Source of the DNA: Sphingobacterium sp.
GTDB lineage: Bacteria > Bacteroidota > Bacteroidia > Sphingobacteriales > Sphingobacteriaceae
DNA: 64,000 bases
Direction of reading: 5' to 3'
Assembly (NCBI GenBank): GCA_031286695.1
Contig: JAITTY010000011.1
Span: 372,001-436,000, forward strand
Positions 17,637-26,113 of this stretch are shown here, in pieces. Under the pieces are notes generated by a model. It saw nothing but the letters and a program-made list of their open reading frames with translations. It was not told the origin of the DNA and searched no databases. Each line of letters starts with the position of its first letter. Positions within the stretch are counted from its first letter, which is position 1. The position numbers were made by a program, and so were the translations under genes.

Positions 17637-18791
17637 TTAATGACTTTTATTGTCGTAGACTCTTAAGTATAGTAGGGTGAGGAGTGCACCAATGCTTGCC
17701 ATGCCCACGCCAACGAGCGAAGGTGTATTGTAAGCTAACCCCCATGTTATTGGAATCCCGCCAAGAAATGCACCTAAGGTATTCCCGAGGTTAAAGGCTG
17801 CCTGACCACCTGCTGCGGCCAATGTCGCCGCTTCTTTTGAAGCGCGGATCAACATCAGTTGTGTCGGTGAACCAATAGTGAAAGATACCAGTCCCGTAAT
17901 AAAGGCCAAAGGGTAAGCTGTCCAGCCTAGTGGCGATATAAAGTAGACCATCACAAGGCATAGCGCCATTGCTGAAAAACTCGCAATAGCTGCTTTGGTC
18001 GGTGAAATCGTGTCGGCCAATTTTCCGCCAATAAGATTTCCGAAAAACATACCAACACCAATCAGGATCATAATTAGCGGTACGCGATCAGGGGCGATGC
18101 CCGATACATTGGTCACTAATGGTGCGATATAACTGATCCATGCGAAAAGTCCACCAGTACCGATGGCGATAATAGCCATTAATAACCAGGCAATTTTTTT
18201 ATTGAAGAAGTTTAGCTGGCCAAAGATATTATTCCCTTTGGCGGCTTCAATTTTGGGCATCCAAGCATAAATTGCTGCAAAAGTGATTAATCCCAATATA
18301 CTGATGATACCATACGTTAAACGCCATGAATAATGATGACCGAGATAGGTGCCCAATGGTACACCGGCTAGATTGGCAATCGTCATTCCCGTAAACATAA
18401 TGGAAATTGCCTGTGCTTCTTTTCCTTTCGGAGCCAATCGAGCTGCAACAACAGATCCAACACCAAAAAATGCACCATGCGGAAGTCCAGCCATAAAACG
18501 GGAGAGACTGATCAAAAACTGTCCTGGTGCAATACTGAAGAGGCCGTTGAAGATAAAAAAGAGCAGCATTAAAAAGAGTAATACCTTCTTTGGAGGATAT
18601 TTTCCTGTAAATAGCACTAATGTGGGGGCACCTACAACAACACCCAGTGCGTAGAGTGCAATCAGGTGGGCCGCGGTAGGGATTTCGATATGAAGATCTT
18701 TGGCAATATCAGGCAGGATACCCATCATCGTGAATTCGGTCATTCCGATGGCAAGTCCGCCAAATGCCAAAGCGATAATTCCTTTGTTCAT
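17637..18791 (-). CDS. MFS efflux transporter (AraJ/DHA1-like)
   Basis: A 384-residue, 12-helix major facilitator protein. The N-terminus IALAFGGLAIGMTEFTMMGILPDIA is the signature of the DHA1 arabinose/drug efflux group (AraJ, YdhP). The motif-A region between helices 2 and 3 is present in modified form (FTGKYPPKKVL), and helix 5 carries the antiporter-type motif C around IANLAGVPLGTYLG. It would export small molecules in exchange for protons. It precedes the acyltransferase gene in a probable operon. Substrate unknown. Confidence 0.88.
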   Translation of the reverse strand: MNKGIIALAFGGLAIGMTEFTMMGILPDIAKDLHIEIPTAAHLIALYALGVVVGAPTLVLFTGKYPPKKVLLFLMLLFFIFNGLFSIAPGQFLISLSRFMAGLPHGAFFGVGSVVAARLAPKGKEAQAISIMFTGMTIANLAGVPLGTYLGHHYSWRLTYGIISILGLITFAAIYAWMPKIEAAKGNNIFGQLNFFNKKIAWLLMAIIAIGTGGLFAWISYIAPLVTNVSGIAPDRVPLIMILIGVGMFFGNLIGGKLADTISPTKAAIASFSAMALCLVMVYFISPLGWTAYPLAFITGLVSFTIGSPTQLMLIRASKEAATLAAAGGQAAFNLGNTLGAFLGGIPITWGLAYNTPSLVGVGMASIGALLTLLYLRVYDNKSH

Positions 18792-18854
18792 TGTATTTTA
18801 AGGTTGAGGTTGTACGATAATGGTACGAAGATAATAAATAGATTGTACTAAAAA

Positions 18855-19388
18855 TTATTGATACCTTTTTTGAGGGACACAAGTAATATTTTTAGTCTTT
18901 CTTAAGATGATCTGACGTTGATCTAATCTGCTTTCCAATACGACCGAATCAGCGGCATGGTAAACAACTTTAAAGCGGGGGATATATTGACCGGAAAGAT
19001 AGCAGCCTGAAATCTTCTGCTTGCCATTCTCCTTGGTATAAATACCATCGACGATGATGGAATCTCCGCGCAAAACATAAATACCCTTTGCATGTTCTGT
19101 CCAGGAGCCATTTTTGTAACAGCTATCCGGGATTGTTTGTACTTTATTGTTGACATGCATAGTAGCGTAAACGGAATCACAAGTGAATTTGAAATCAGTC
19201 AAGGTATATTGCATCATTTGCTGCTGCCCCGGAATACTGTCCTGGACCCATTCGCCCTGTAAAAAGGGGGCACCTTCGCTCTGCATATCCGAATTGAATT
19301 TGCAGGCAGTAAAAAAGAAAAACATACCTATGGCAAGTGCCAATAGGTATGTCTTTGTTCGTGTATTTTTTATTGAAATAAAAGTCAC
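18855..19388 (-). CDS. Hypothetical lipoprotein linked to fumarase
   Basis: A 177-residue protein with a signal sequence ending in lipobox FTAC (Cys29), then a beta-rich domain with three further cysteines (SCYKNGSW, SGCYLSG, TCVP). I do not recognise a named family. The only start giving a complete signal peptide is GTG at 19388; the next ATG would remove most of it. It begins 3 bp after the fumC stop, so it is almost certainly co-transcribed and probably translated by coupling. A role in fumarase biology is not implied by sequence. Confidence 0.75.
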   Translation of the reverse strand: MTFISIKNTRTKTYLLALAIGMFFFFTACKFNSDMQSEGAPFLQGEWVQDSIPGQQQMMQYTLTDFKFTCDSVYATMHVNNKVQTIPDSCYKNGSWTEHAKGIYVLRGDSIIVDGIYTKENGKQKISGCYLSGQYIPRFKVVYHAADSVVLESRLDQRQIILRKTKNITCVPQKRYQ

Positions 19389-19391
19389 AGC

Positions 19392-20789
19392 TTATTTTAA
19401 ACTTCCAACCATATCTTCTGGTTTCACCCAAGCATCGAAATCTTCAGGAGTCACATAACCTAAGCGTACCGCTTCTTCTTTAAGCGTAGTACCATTTTTA
19501 TGTGCTGTTTGCGCGATTTCTGCCGATTTGTAATAACCAATTTTCGTGTTTAGTGCAGTTACCAACATCAATGAGTTGTCAACCAATTCTTTGATGCGTT
19601 TGTAGTTAGGCTCAATACCAGCTGCACAGTGCTCTTCAAATGAAACACAAGCATCACCCAATAGGCGAGCAGACTGTAAGAAGTTTGCGGCCATCAATGG
19701 TTTGAACACGTTTAGTTCATAGTGACCTTGCGTTCCACCAATCGTAATAGCCACATCATTACCCATCACTTGCGCTGCAACCATCGTTAACGCTTCACAT
19801 TGCGTTGGATTAACTTTACCTGGCATAATTGATGATCCTGGTTCGTTCTCAGGGATCAATATTTCACCGATACCTGAACGTGGGCCTGAAGCCAACATAC
19901 GGATGTCGTTTGCAATTTTATTTAATGCTACAGCCAATTGCTTTAATGCACCGTGTGTTTCAACAATTGCGTCGTGAGCAGCCAATGCCTCAAATTTATT
20001 TTCAGCGGTTACAAATGGAAGACCTGTAAATTCAGCGATATATTTAGCAACCACAACGTCATAACCGTTTGGCGTATTTAGTCCTGTACCTACAGCAGTA
20101 CCTCCCAATGCAAGTTCTGATAAATGCGAAAGTGTGTTTCTCAATGCTTTTAAACCATGGTTCAATTGAGCGACATAACCTGAGATCTCTTGACCTAAAG
20201 TTAATGGAGTAGCATCCATTAAGTGTGTACGGCCAATTTTTACGACGTTTTTAAACTCTTCAGCTTTTTTAGCTAATGTGTCACGCAATTTTTCTACACC
20301 TGGAATTGTAACTTCTGCAACAGCTTTGTAAGCCGCGATATGCATTCCTGTAGGGAAAGTATCATTTGATGATTGCGATTTGTTTACATCATCATTTGCT
20401 TTTAACACAGGTTCACCCTCACCAATTTTATGTCCAGCCAATACTTGTGCACGGTTTGCGACAACCTCATTCACATTCATATTGGATTGTGTACCTGAAC
20501 CCGTTTGCCAGATGACCAATGGGAATTGGTCTTCCAATTTGCCCGCCAAGATCTCATCACATACTGTAGCGATCGCATCACGTTTCTCTACAGGTAATAC
20601 CCCCAACTCGTGGTTAGCATAAGCAGCTGCTTTTTTCAAATAAGCAAAGCCTGCGACGATTTCGTGTGGCATTGAAGCTGCCGGTCCGATTTTAAAGTTG
20701 TTGCGTGAACGCTCTGTCTGTGCACCCCAGTATTTGTCTGCAGGGACTTGAACTTCACCCATCGTGTCTTTTTCAATTCTGAATGACAT
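19392..20789 (-). CDS. fumC: Fumarate hydratase class II
   Basis: A 465-residue homotetrameric TCA-cycle enzyme converting fumarate and malate, of the iron-independent class. The ATG at 20789 starts FRIEKDTMGEVQVPADKYW, the normal N-terminus; the frame is open 18 codons further without homology. Signature motifs include GSGTQSNMNVNEV, QSSNDTFPT, GRTHLMDATPLTLGQE and the superfamily motif GSSIMPGKVNPTQ with the catalytic serine. C-terminal DNSLMLVTALN fits. Length and motifs are complete. Confidence 0.97.
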   Translation of the reverse strand: MSFRIEKDTMGEVQVPADKYWGAQTERSRNNFKIGPAASMPHEIVAGFAYLKKAAAYANHELGVLPVEKRDAIATVCDEILAGKLEDQFPLVIWQTGSGTQSNMNVNEVVANRAQVLAGHKIGEGEPVLKANDDVNKSQSSNDTFPTGMHIAAYKAVAEVTIPGVEKLRDTLAKKAEEFKNVVKIGRTHLMDATPLTLGQEISGYVAQLNHGLKALRNTLSHLSELALGGTAVGTGLNTPNGYDVVVAKYIAEFTGLPFVTAENKFEALAAHDAIVETHGALKQLAVALNKIANDIRMLASGPRSGIGEILIPENEPGSSIMPGKVNPTQCEALTMVAAQVMGNDVAITIGGTQGHYELNVFKPLMAANFLQSARLLGDACVSFEEHCAAGIEPNYKRIKELVDNSLMLVTALNTKIGYYKSAEIAQTAHKNGTTLKEEAVRLGYVTPEDFDAWVKPEDMVGSLK

Positions 20790-20856
20790 AGTATGTAAGT
20801 ATAAGTAAAACGTAAAAATTATATGTATATGTGCGAAGCACATAATACATCAATCA

Positions 20857-20864
20857 CAAAGTTA
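20857..20864 (-). promoter_or_regulatory. -7 element upstream of fumC
   Basis: CAAAGTTA (minus TAACTTTG) is a perfect TAnnTTTG about 68 nt before the fumC ATG, with no clear -33 partner. Confidence 0.35.
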
Positions 20865-20927
20865 CAGGATAATACAGTAAAAAGTAAGAATTAAAAATTA
20901 AAAAATGAATATCCCAAAGGATTAAAA

Positions 20928-21497
20928 TTAAAGACCGAGACGTTTTGTCAAGGAATCATTCACATGGTGGAAAACCTGTTTTGGTTTTAACGTCCGCCAA
21001 GGCAGCTCATTCAATGCACCACCGAAATTAATGTAATAATCAATATTCTGCTGCTGGAATTCTTCGATAACATGTTCACGGAAGCCGACGCCCGCAATCC
21101 AGCCATCTTCGATATCCTGAAACCATTCCTCATAGTAGGAGTCATCTGAAGCATGAAAATTTAGTACATTCTCTCCAATTAGAATAAAATACTTGATGCC
21201 TTGACTGATCAATACATCGATAATCTCCCGCTTGAGGAGCATAATATCATTGTAAATCGCATCATTCCATTCACCAATCAGCTCGATAATACAGTACTGT
21301 TTTTCATAGTCTACAAATAGTATTTTCAAGTATAAGGTAAGCGAACCGAATTCGTCCCATTGTGGGTGCAAAAGAAAATTATAGATCTGTTTGTCAAAAT
21401 CGAATTCGCTGTAGACTGTACCATAGAATGGAGATTGTTCATCTTCAGCGGCAATGTAATAGTCCCGCCAGTTGTAATAAGGTTCGATTTCGTGCAT
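20928..21497 (-). CDS. Conserved hypothetical acidic cytoplasmic protein
   Basis: A 189-residue protein without signal peptide or membrane segment, rich in Tyr, Asp and Glu. Features visible are EPYYNWRDYYIAAEDEQSPF near the start, a central alpha/beta core (KYFILIGENVLNFH), and a C-terminus WRTLKPKQVFHHVNDSL. I do not recognise a domain. Codon use and length look like a real gene, and it stands alone upstream of fumC with about 140 bp between them, so it is probably transcribed separately. Confidence 0.7.
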   Translation of the reverse strand: MHEIEPYYNWRDYYIAAEDEQSPFYGTVYSEFDFDKQIYNFLLHPQWDEFGSLTLYLKILFVDYEKQYCIIELIGEWNDAIYNDIMLLKREIIDVLISQGIKYFILIGENVLNFHASDDSYYEEWFQDIEDGWIAGVGFREHVIEEFQQQNIDYYINFGGALNELPWRTLKPKQVFHHVNDSLTKRLGL

Positions 21498-21816
21498 AAG
21501 GTGGAATCTTTTTCAATTCAAACTAAGATAAATTTACGCGCATTTGCAAGTTAAATTATAGACATCATCTTCATCTGTTAAAATTAAATGTTTGGTGCCC
21601 TTATCGGCTATTCGGTTGTTATTTTTGAAATTTTTACAAAAACTTATAGTCATGGAAGTCGTTGTTTCCGACTGAAAACAAGGACGGGAACTTTTTGTTT
21701 TTAATGTAAAAATATGGGTTCAGGTACTCGTTTAACCGAATAAACTTGCTATTTTTGATAAGGTAATTAATTGTTGAATAATTTGTCTCATCTTCGATAA
21801 TTCATGAAGATTTCCC
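21498..21816. other. Divergent promoter region upstream of the S41 protease
   Basis: This 319-bp gap lies between divergent genes. It holds a perfect TAnnTTTG (TATTTTTG at 21750-21757) pointing at the protease, about 60 nt before its ATG. No RNA gene or repeat is visible. Confidence 0.5.
21750..21757 (+). promoter_or_regulatory. -7 element of the S41 protease gene
   Basis: TATTTTTG matches TAnnTTTG exactly; the -33 region is not obvious. Confidence 0.35.
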
Positions 21817-23427
21817 ATGCAGAAAAGTATTAAACGAAATATTTTTGTAGCCGCTACATATGCTGCAGTATTGCTTCTCGGCTTGCTGTTGGGACAAAAT
21901 TATGCCGAGGAACAGGGGAGCAACCAAAAAACAACCTTTTCGAGTCTACGCTCCAATGGCAACTCGGATAAGTTACAATATCTCATTCAATTAATTGCTG
22001 AGAATTATGTTGATAATGTTAGTATAGATACCGTTCAAGACGAAGCCATTGAACATGTCGTATCCCGTTTAGATCCTTTCTCTACCTTTTTAAGGCCAAA
22101 TCAAGTGCTTGCAAAGCAGGAAACGCTTGAAGGAACATTTGATGGTATCGGTGTAGAGTATTTTCGTCTGAAAGATACATTACTTGTTGTTGGAATGGTT
22201 GCTGCTGGTCCCGCTGAAAAAGCAGGTATGCGTATCGGCGATCGCATTTTAAAGATCGGGAATAAGGATCTTGTTGGAAGAAAGGTAGCCGAGTCCGAAA
22301 TTGAAAGGTTGATCCGTGGAAAGAAAGGAACAGCTGTACTGATCTCTATTCAACGTAATGGAGTGGTATTGGGCAATCCAATAAAAGTCATTCGCGATCA
22401 GGTAAATGTTTCCAGCTTAGATGCATCCTATATGATCGCTCCGAAAACAGCGTATGTGAAAATTCGAAGATTTGGGCATAAGACAGCAGACGAATTCAGA
22501 CAGTCGCTCATAGATTTACGGAAGAGTGGGGCGCAGGATCTTATTTTGGATCTGCGTAACAATGGGGGGGGATTTGTCCATACGGCGATTGATCTGGCAG
22601 GTCAATTTTTCAAAGAAAAAAGATTGTTGATGTATACCGAGGGCGCTAACGAACTGCGTCAGGATTTTTATTCGGAGAAAGCTGGCGATTTTGGCGATGG
22701 CCGTGTCATTGTGCTAATTAATGAAAGTACGGCATCAGCAAGCGAAATTCTGAGTGGTGCTCTTCAGGATCTGGATCGGGCAACGATTGTCGGCCGCAGG
22801 TCCTATGGTAAAGGCTTAGTACAAGAACAATTTGACTTTTCAGATGGCTCTGCAATCAATCTGACTGTCGCTCGCTATTATACGCCCCTTGGAAGATGCA
22901 TTCAGCGAAAATACGCACGCGCCAATTTTGATGCTGCGAAATATATGACAGGCTTCGATCTATGGACGATGGACACCGAATTCAGCCAAAAAGAAATGTT
23001 TACAACCAGCAAAGGGAAGCTTGTTTTTGGTGGTGGTGGTATTCTTCCGGATGTTACTATCCCGATTGATACCAATGAAACCAGTGCCAAATACCGCGAG
23101 ATATTTCATTCCAATGCAATTGATGAATTTGTTTATGACCGATTCACGAAACATCTGCCTGCATATTCTATTGAGAATTTTATTAGCGGTTACCACTTGC
23201 CGACAACAGAATTTGATTTATTTATTTCATATCTCAACGGTCAGAAGCGGATTTCAGTTACAGCCAAAGAAGCAAAAAACCTACATGATTTGATTCAATC
23301 TGATATTGAAGCCCTGGTCGGACGATATTATTTTGGTCGTGAAGCGTATTATAAAATCAAAAATCGAAGAGATAAATTTATTGAAATAGGACTTAAAACA
23401 TTGGGTTATCAAATGCCTAAGGTTTAA
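21817..23427 (+). CDS. C-terminal processing peptidase (S41, CtpA/Prc-like)
   Basis: A 536-residue periplasmic serine protease anchored by an N-terminal helix (IFVAATYAAVLLLGLLLG). A PDZ domain at about 105-190 contains GIGVEYF and GDRILKIGNKDL. The S41 catalytic core has LDLRNNGGG, then NESTASASEILSGALQD with the nucleophilic serine near residue 305, and RRSYGKGLVQ with the catalytic lysine near 332. About 150 extra residues follow the core, usual in Bacteroidota members. It would trim or degrade envelope proteins. Its last 11 bp overlap tail-to-tail the end of the opposite-strand gene. Confidence 0.94.
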   Translation: MQKSIKRNIFVAATYAAVLLLGLLLGQNYAEEQGSNQKTTFSSLRSNGNSDKLQYLIQLIAENYVDNVSIDTVQDEAIEHVVSRLDPFSTFLRPNQVLAKQETLEGTFDGIGVEYFRLKDTLLVVGMVAAGPAEKAGMRIGDRILKIGNKDLVGRKVAESEIERLIRGKKGTAVLISIQRNGVVLGNPIKVIRDQVNVSSLDASYMIAPKTAYVKIRRFGHKTADEFRQSLIDLRKSGAQDLILDLRNNGGGFVHTAIDLAGQFFKEKRLLMYTEGANELRQDFYSEKAGDFGDGRVIVLINESTASASEILSGALQDLDRATIVGRRSYGKGLVQEQFDFSDGSAINLTVARYYTPLGRCIQRKYARANFDAAKYMTGFDLWTMDTEFSQKEMFTTSKGKLVFGGGGILPDVTIPIDTNETSAKYREIFHSNAIDEFVYDRFTKHLPAYSIENFISGYHLPTTEFDLFISYLNGQKRISVTAKEAKNLHDLIQSDIEALVGRYYFGREAYYKIKNRRDKFIEIGLKTLGYQMPKV

Positions 23428-24532
23428 GCCTAAGATCAGACCATACGGGGTAATGATCCGATAATTTCTGTTTGACAATCTGATAGTTCATGACCTGAAA
23501 TTTCTGGCTAGCAAAAATATAATCGATCTGAAAGATCGGAAGGAGGGCATGATGGGTTACTCCCCAGCCGTTACCTTTTTCCCTAAATGCATTGTATAGA
23601 CCATCACCAATTAAATTGACCGAGTAGCTCATTGGCGTATCGTTGAAATCACCTACGGCAATATAAGGGTATTGACATTCATTCATGTGCTTCTTTAATG
23701 AATGCGCCTGTTCGCTACGTAGCTCAAAAGCATTCTTAAGTTTTCGGCTTAGTCTGCGGGTTGTTGAATTATCGGATTCGTTTTTATTGGATAGATTTTG
23801 GATAAATTCTTTGTCTTCATTTTGAAGTGCAAAAGAACGTAGATGTATATTGTAGATTCGGATCAGGGTATCCTGTTTTTTGATATCAACATAACTAATC
23901 CTGTTGATTCCGTAATCGTTGTCTCTGATGGTGCCTGAATCATAGATCGGAAAACGTGAAAGAACAGCCATTCCATACGCCTCATAATCATTTTTAGAGC
24001 TCGGTTCAAAGAAAAAATAATCATACCCCAATTTATCTTTGAATTCCTCGGAGAAAACATGTTTTCCTTTAATCTTGCTAATATATTCCTGAAAGCAGAT
24101 CACATCAGGAGAGATGCTGTCAATAATGCGGACAACGTCGGCTTTAAAATTCTTTTTCTCATCGTTTACCTTCTTGAACAGATGCGCATTGAAAGTCATG
24201 ATGCGAAGCGTACGCACCTCAGATGATACAGGGGCATTCTCTTTGCGAATATTCCAATGTTTAGTTAAAAAAGGCCACCCAATGAGGATCGTTACGAGCG
24301 AATAAATCGCAATTTTTCGTTTGCGGAGTAGCCAATAAAAGATAAAACCAAGATTAATAAGGAGGATCGGAAGGTAGCCTAAGCCCATAAATGCAATTGG
24401 CCAAAAGGATTTGGGATTAATGAAGGTCGCTGAATAGCTCATAAGTAATGCAACGATCGCAAGCATATTTGCTAGGAACATTGTTTTACTTATAAAGCCC
24501 AGTTTTCTCCTTAAAAATGTCCTTCTATCCAT
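23417..24532 (-). CDS. Membrane-anchored EEP-family hydrolase
   Basis: A 371-residue protein with three hydrophobic segments in the first 100 residues (NMLAIVALLMSYSATF, PIAFMGLGYLPILLINLGF, YSLVTILIGWPFL) and a C-terminal EEP domain: IMTFNAHLF, VICFQEYIS, NIHLRSF, AVGDFNDTP and SDHYPVW. The ATG at 24532 overlaps the stop of the rhomboid-like gene by 8 bp, which favours it over the ATG at 24580, whose start would overlap by 56 bp. It is the last gene of the run mutL, rhomboid, pseudorhomboid, EEP. Its substrate is unknown; the fold is shared with nucleases and lipid phosphodiesterases. Confidence 0.85.
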   Translation of the reverse strand: MDRRTFLRRKLGFISKTMFLANMLAIVALLMSYSATFINPKSFWPIAFMGLGYLPILLINLGFIFYWLLRKRKIAIYSLVTILIGWPFLTKHWNIRKENAPVSSEVRTLRIMTFNAHLFKKVNDEKKNFKADVVRIIDSISPDVICFQEYISKIKGKHVFSEEFKDKLGYDYFFFEPSSKNDYEAYGMAVLSRFPIYDSGTIRDNDYGINRISYVDIKKQDTLIRIYNIHLRSFALQNEDKEFIQNLSNKNESDNSTTRRLSRKLKNAFELRSEQAHSLKKHMNECQYPYIAVGDFNDTPMSYSVNLIGDGLYNAFREKGNGWGVTHHALLPIFQIDYIFASQKFQVMNYQIVKQKLSDHYPVWSDLRLKP

Positions 24533-25403
24533 CAACCTTGTCACCACTATTGCTTGCCCTAAAGAGCGTTTCTTTTTCATGGTTCGTTAGACTGTCGTAG
24601 CCAGAAATGGAAATTTTATCTAAGATAGCATCGATTTCATCCTGATTGGGTAAGTCATAACGATGTTTCCGATTTGTCGGTATATTGTTACCCACAACGA
24701 CTTTCATTTTTGCAGGTTTCTGTTGTTTTTTCTGAAAAATTGTAGACCAGTCCATCCCCGATTTTAGCGCATAAGTGAAGCCCATTCCGAAAAGGACAAC
24801 AGCAAAGTAGGAAATAGCCGCAGGCCGGTTTGTCATGGTCAGGGCAAGGAATTCAAACGCAAAATAAATGATGGCGACCAATTTTAATTTAACGGTGCCG
24901 ATAAGCAGGAGCCGTAACTCATACTTGGGAACTAAAGTAACAATTGCTGCCAGTACCGCTGCCAAGGGAAGAGATCCTCCCATGAGCTGCGAGCTGATAG
25001 GCATGGGAATAAGTGACCCAAAACCAACATAGAGCACACTGCCTAGCAGCCAAGATGCTATATACACAAATAGAAATTGCCTTTTGTTTAAAAAAGTGAA
25101 AAAGATCTGACCCACCCAATAGAGCCAAAGACTATCAAAAAGTATGGTCAGCAGCTTGATGTATACAAAATTCGATGTGACCAGCGACCAAGGCTGTGCA
25201 ATAAAGTCTGAGAAATTACTCGGTAAGCTCAGTCGACGTACAATAGGCTCTAGAAAGCTTTGAGGCACAAGCTTTAATTCAAAGAGCAGATCTAAAAAAT
25301 AAATGAGGACAAATAAACATACCTGAATACTGATCACCAAGGGAACCGGTGAACCTGTCTTATAGGTTTGTCTCCAAAAATCTTTTAAACCGATATTATT
25401 CAT
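24525..25403 (-). CDS. Inactive rhomboid-like membrane protein with DUF6576 tail
   Basis: A 292-residue six-helix protein with the rhomboid layout and a cytosolic C-terminal segment (DEIDAILDKISISGYDSLT) that matches the DUF6576 motif found after Bacteroidota rhomboids. The protease dyad is broken. The GxSG motif reads GGSL around Ser144, and the helix-6 His (normally AHxGG) is replaced in NRPAAISYFAVVLFG, where no histidine is present. It should therefore bind membrane clients without cutting them, as iRhoms and derlins do; that role is inference. An ATG at 25403 is used; the upstream codons begin with TTG. It follows the active rhomboid by 11 bp. Confidence 0.82.
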   Translation of the reverse strand: MNNIGLKDFWRQTYKTGSPVPLVISIQVCLFVLIYFLDLLFELKLVPQSFLEPIVRRLSLPSNFSDFIAQPWSLVTSNFVYIKLLTILFDSLWLYWVGQIFFTFLNKRQFLFVYIASWLLGSVLYVGFGSLIPMPISSQLMGGSLPLAAVLAAIVTLVPKYELRLLLIGTVKLKLVAIIYFAFEFLALTMTNRPAAISYFAVVLFGMGFTYALKSGMDWSTIFQKKQQKPAKMKVVVGNNIPTNRKHRYDLPNQDEIDAILDKISISGYDSLTNHEKETLFRASNSGDKVDG

Positions 25404-25414
25404 TGTGCACAATA

Positions 25415-26101
25415 TTAATAAATTCCTTTTCTAATCTTCCACAGTTTAAGCAGTAGATAGCCAAATAGTGCACCACCGACGTGAGCCAGGTGAGCCACAG
25501 AATCTCCTGGTCTAGATAAACTCATATAAATCTCGATGAGGATAAATCCACCGATCATATACTTCGCTTTGACTGGTACAGGAATAAACAAAAATTGAAG
25601 CGGTATGTTTGGAAAAAGGTAGGCAAATGCCAATAGTACACCGTAAATAGCTCCCGAAGCACCCAACATTGGAATGAGGTAAGTTAATGCTTCATTGTTC
25701 CCGGTATTGGCCATGGAAATAAGTTCGTTCCCGCTCATGCCATGTAGCGGAGCGAAAGAACCCGTCGCATTATAGAGTTGTATGCCATTCACAGCCGTAT
25801 AAAGAAACCAAGCGCCGATTCCCGAAACCAGGTAGAAATTTAAAAAACGTTTCGAACCAAGGACCTGTTCAATCATAGGGCCAAACATGACCAGAGAGAA
25901 CATATTGAAGAAAATATGGGTAATGTTGTTCTTGTCATGCATAAACATATGCGTGATCACCTGCCAGATTTTAAAATAAGGTGAGTCCGGATAATAGACC
26001 GCAAGATAATCATATGCTACAGGAAAAAGTTGTGATCCAATATAAAATACAATATTGATGATCAATAAATTCTTGATAACAGGTGTTAGTTGTGGAAACA
26101 T
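25415..26101 (-). CDS. Rhomboid family intramembrane serine protease
   Basis: A 228-residue, six-helix protease of the inner membrane. The catalytic serine lies in GASGAIYG (S149) and the histidine in AHLAHVGGALFG (H207). The helix-2 HIFFNMFSL motif supplies the His/Asn of the oxyanion site. All diagnostic residues are present, so it should be active against transmembrane substrates. It sits 12 bp after mutL and 11 bp before a catalytically dead paralogue, which suggests the two form a functional pair. Confidence 0.93.
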   Translation of the reverse strand: MFPQLTPVIKNLLIINIVFYIGSQLFPVAYDYLAVYYPDSPYFKIWQVITHMFMHDKNNITHIFFNMFSLVMFGPMIEQVLGSKRFLNFYLVSGIGAWFLYTAVNGIQLYNATGSFAPLHGMSGNELISMANTGNNEALTYLIPMLGASGAIYGVLLAFAYLFPNIPLQFLFIPVPVKAKYMIGGFILIEIYMSLSRPGDSVAHLAHVGGALFGYLLLKLWKIRKGIY

Positions 26102-26113
26102 ATATTTTATCTT

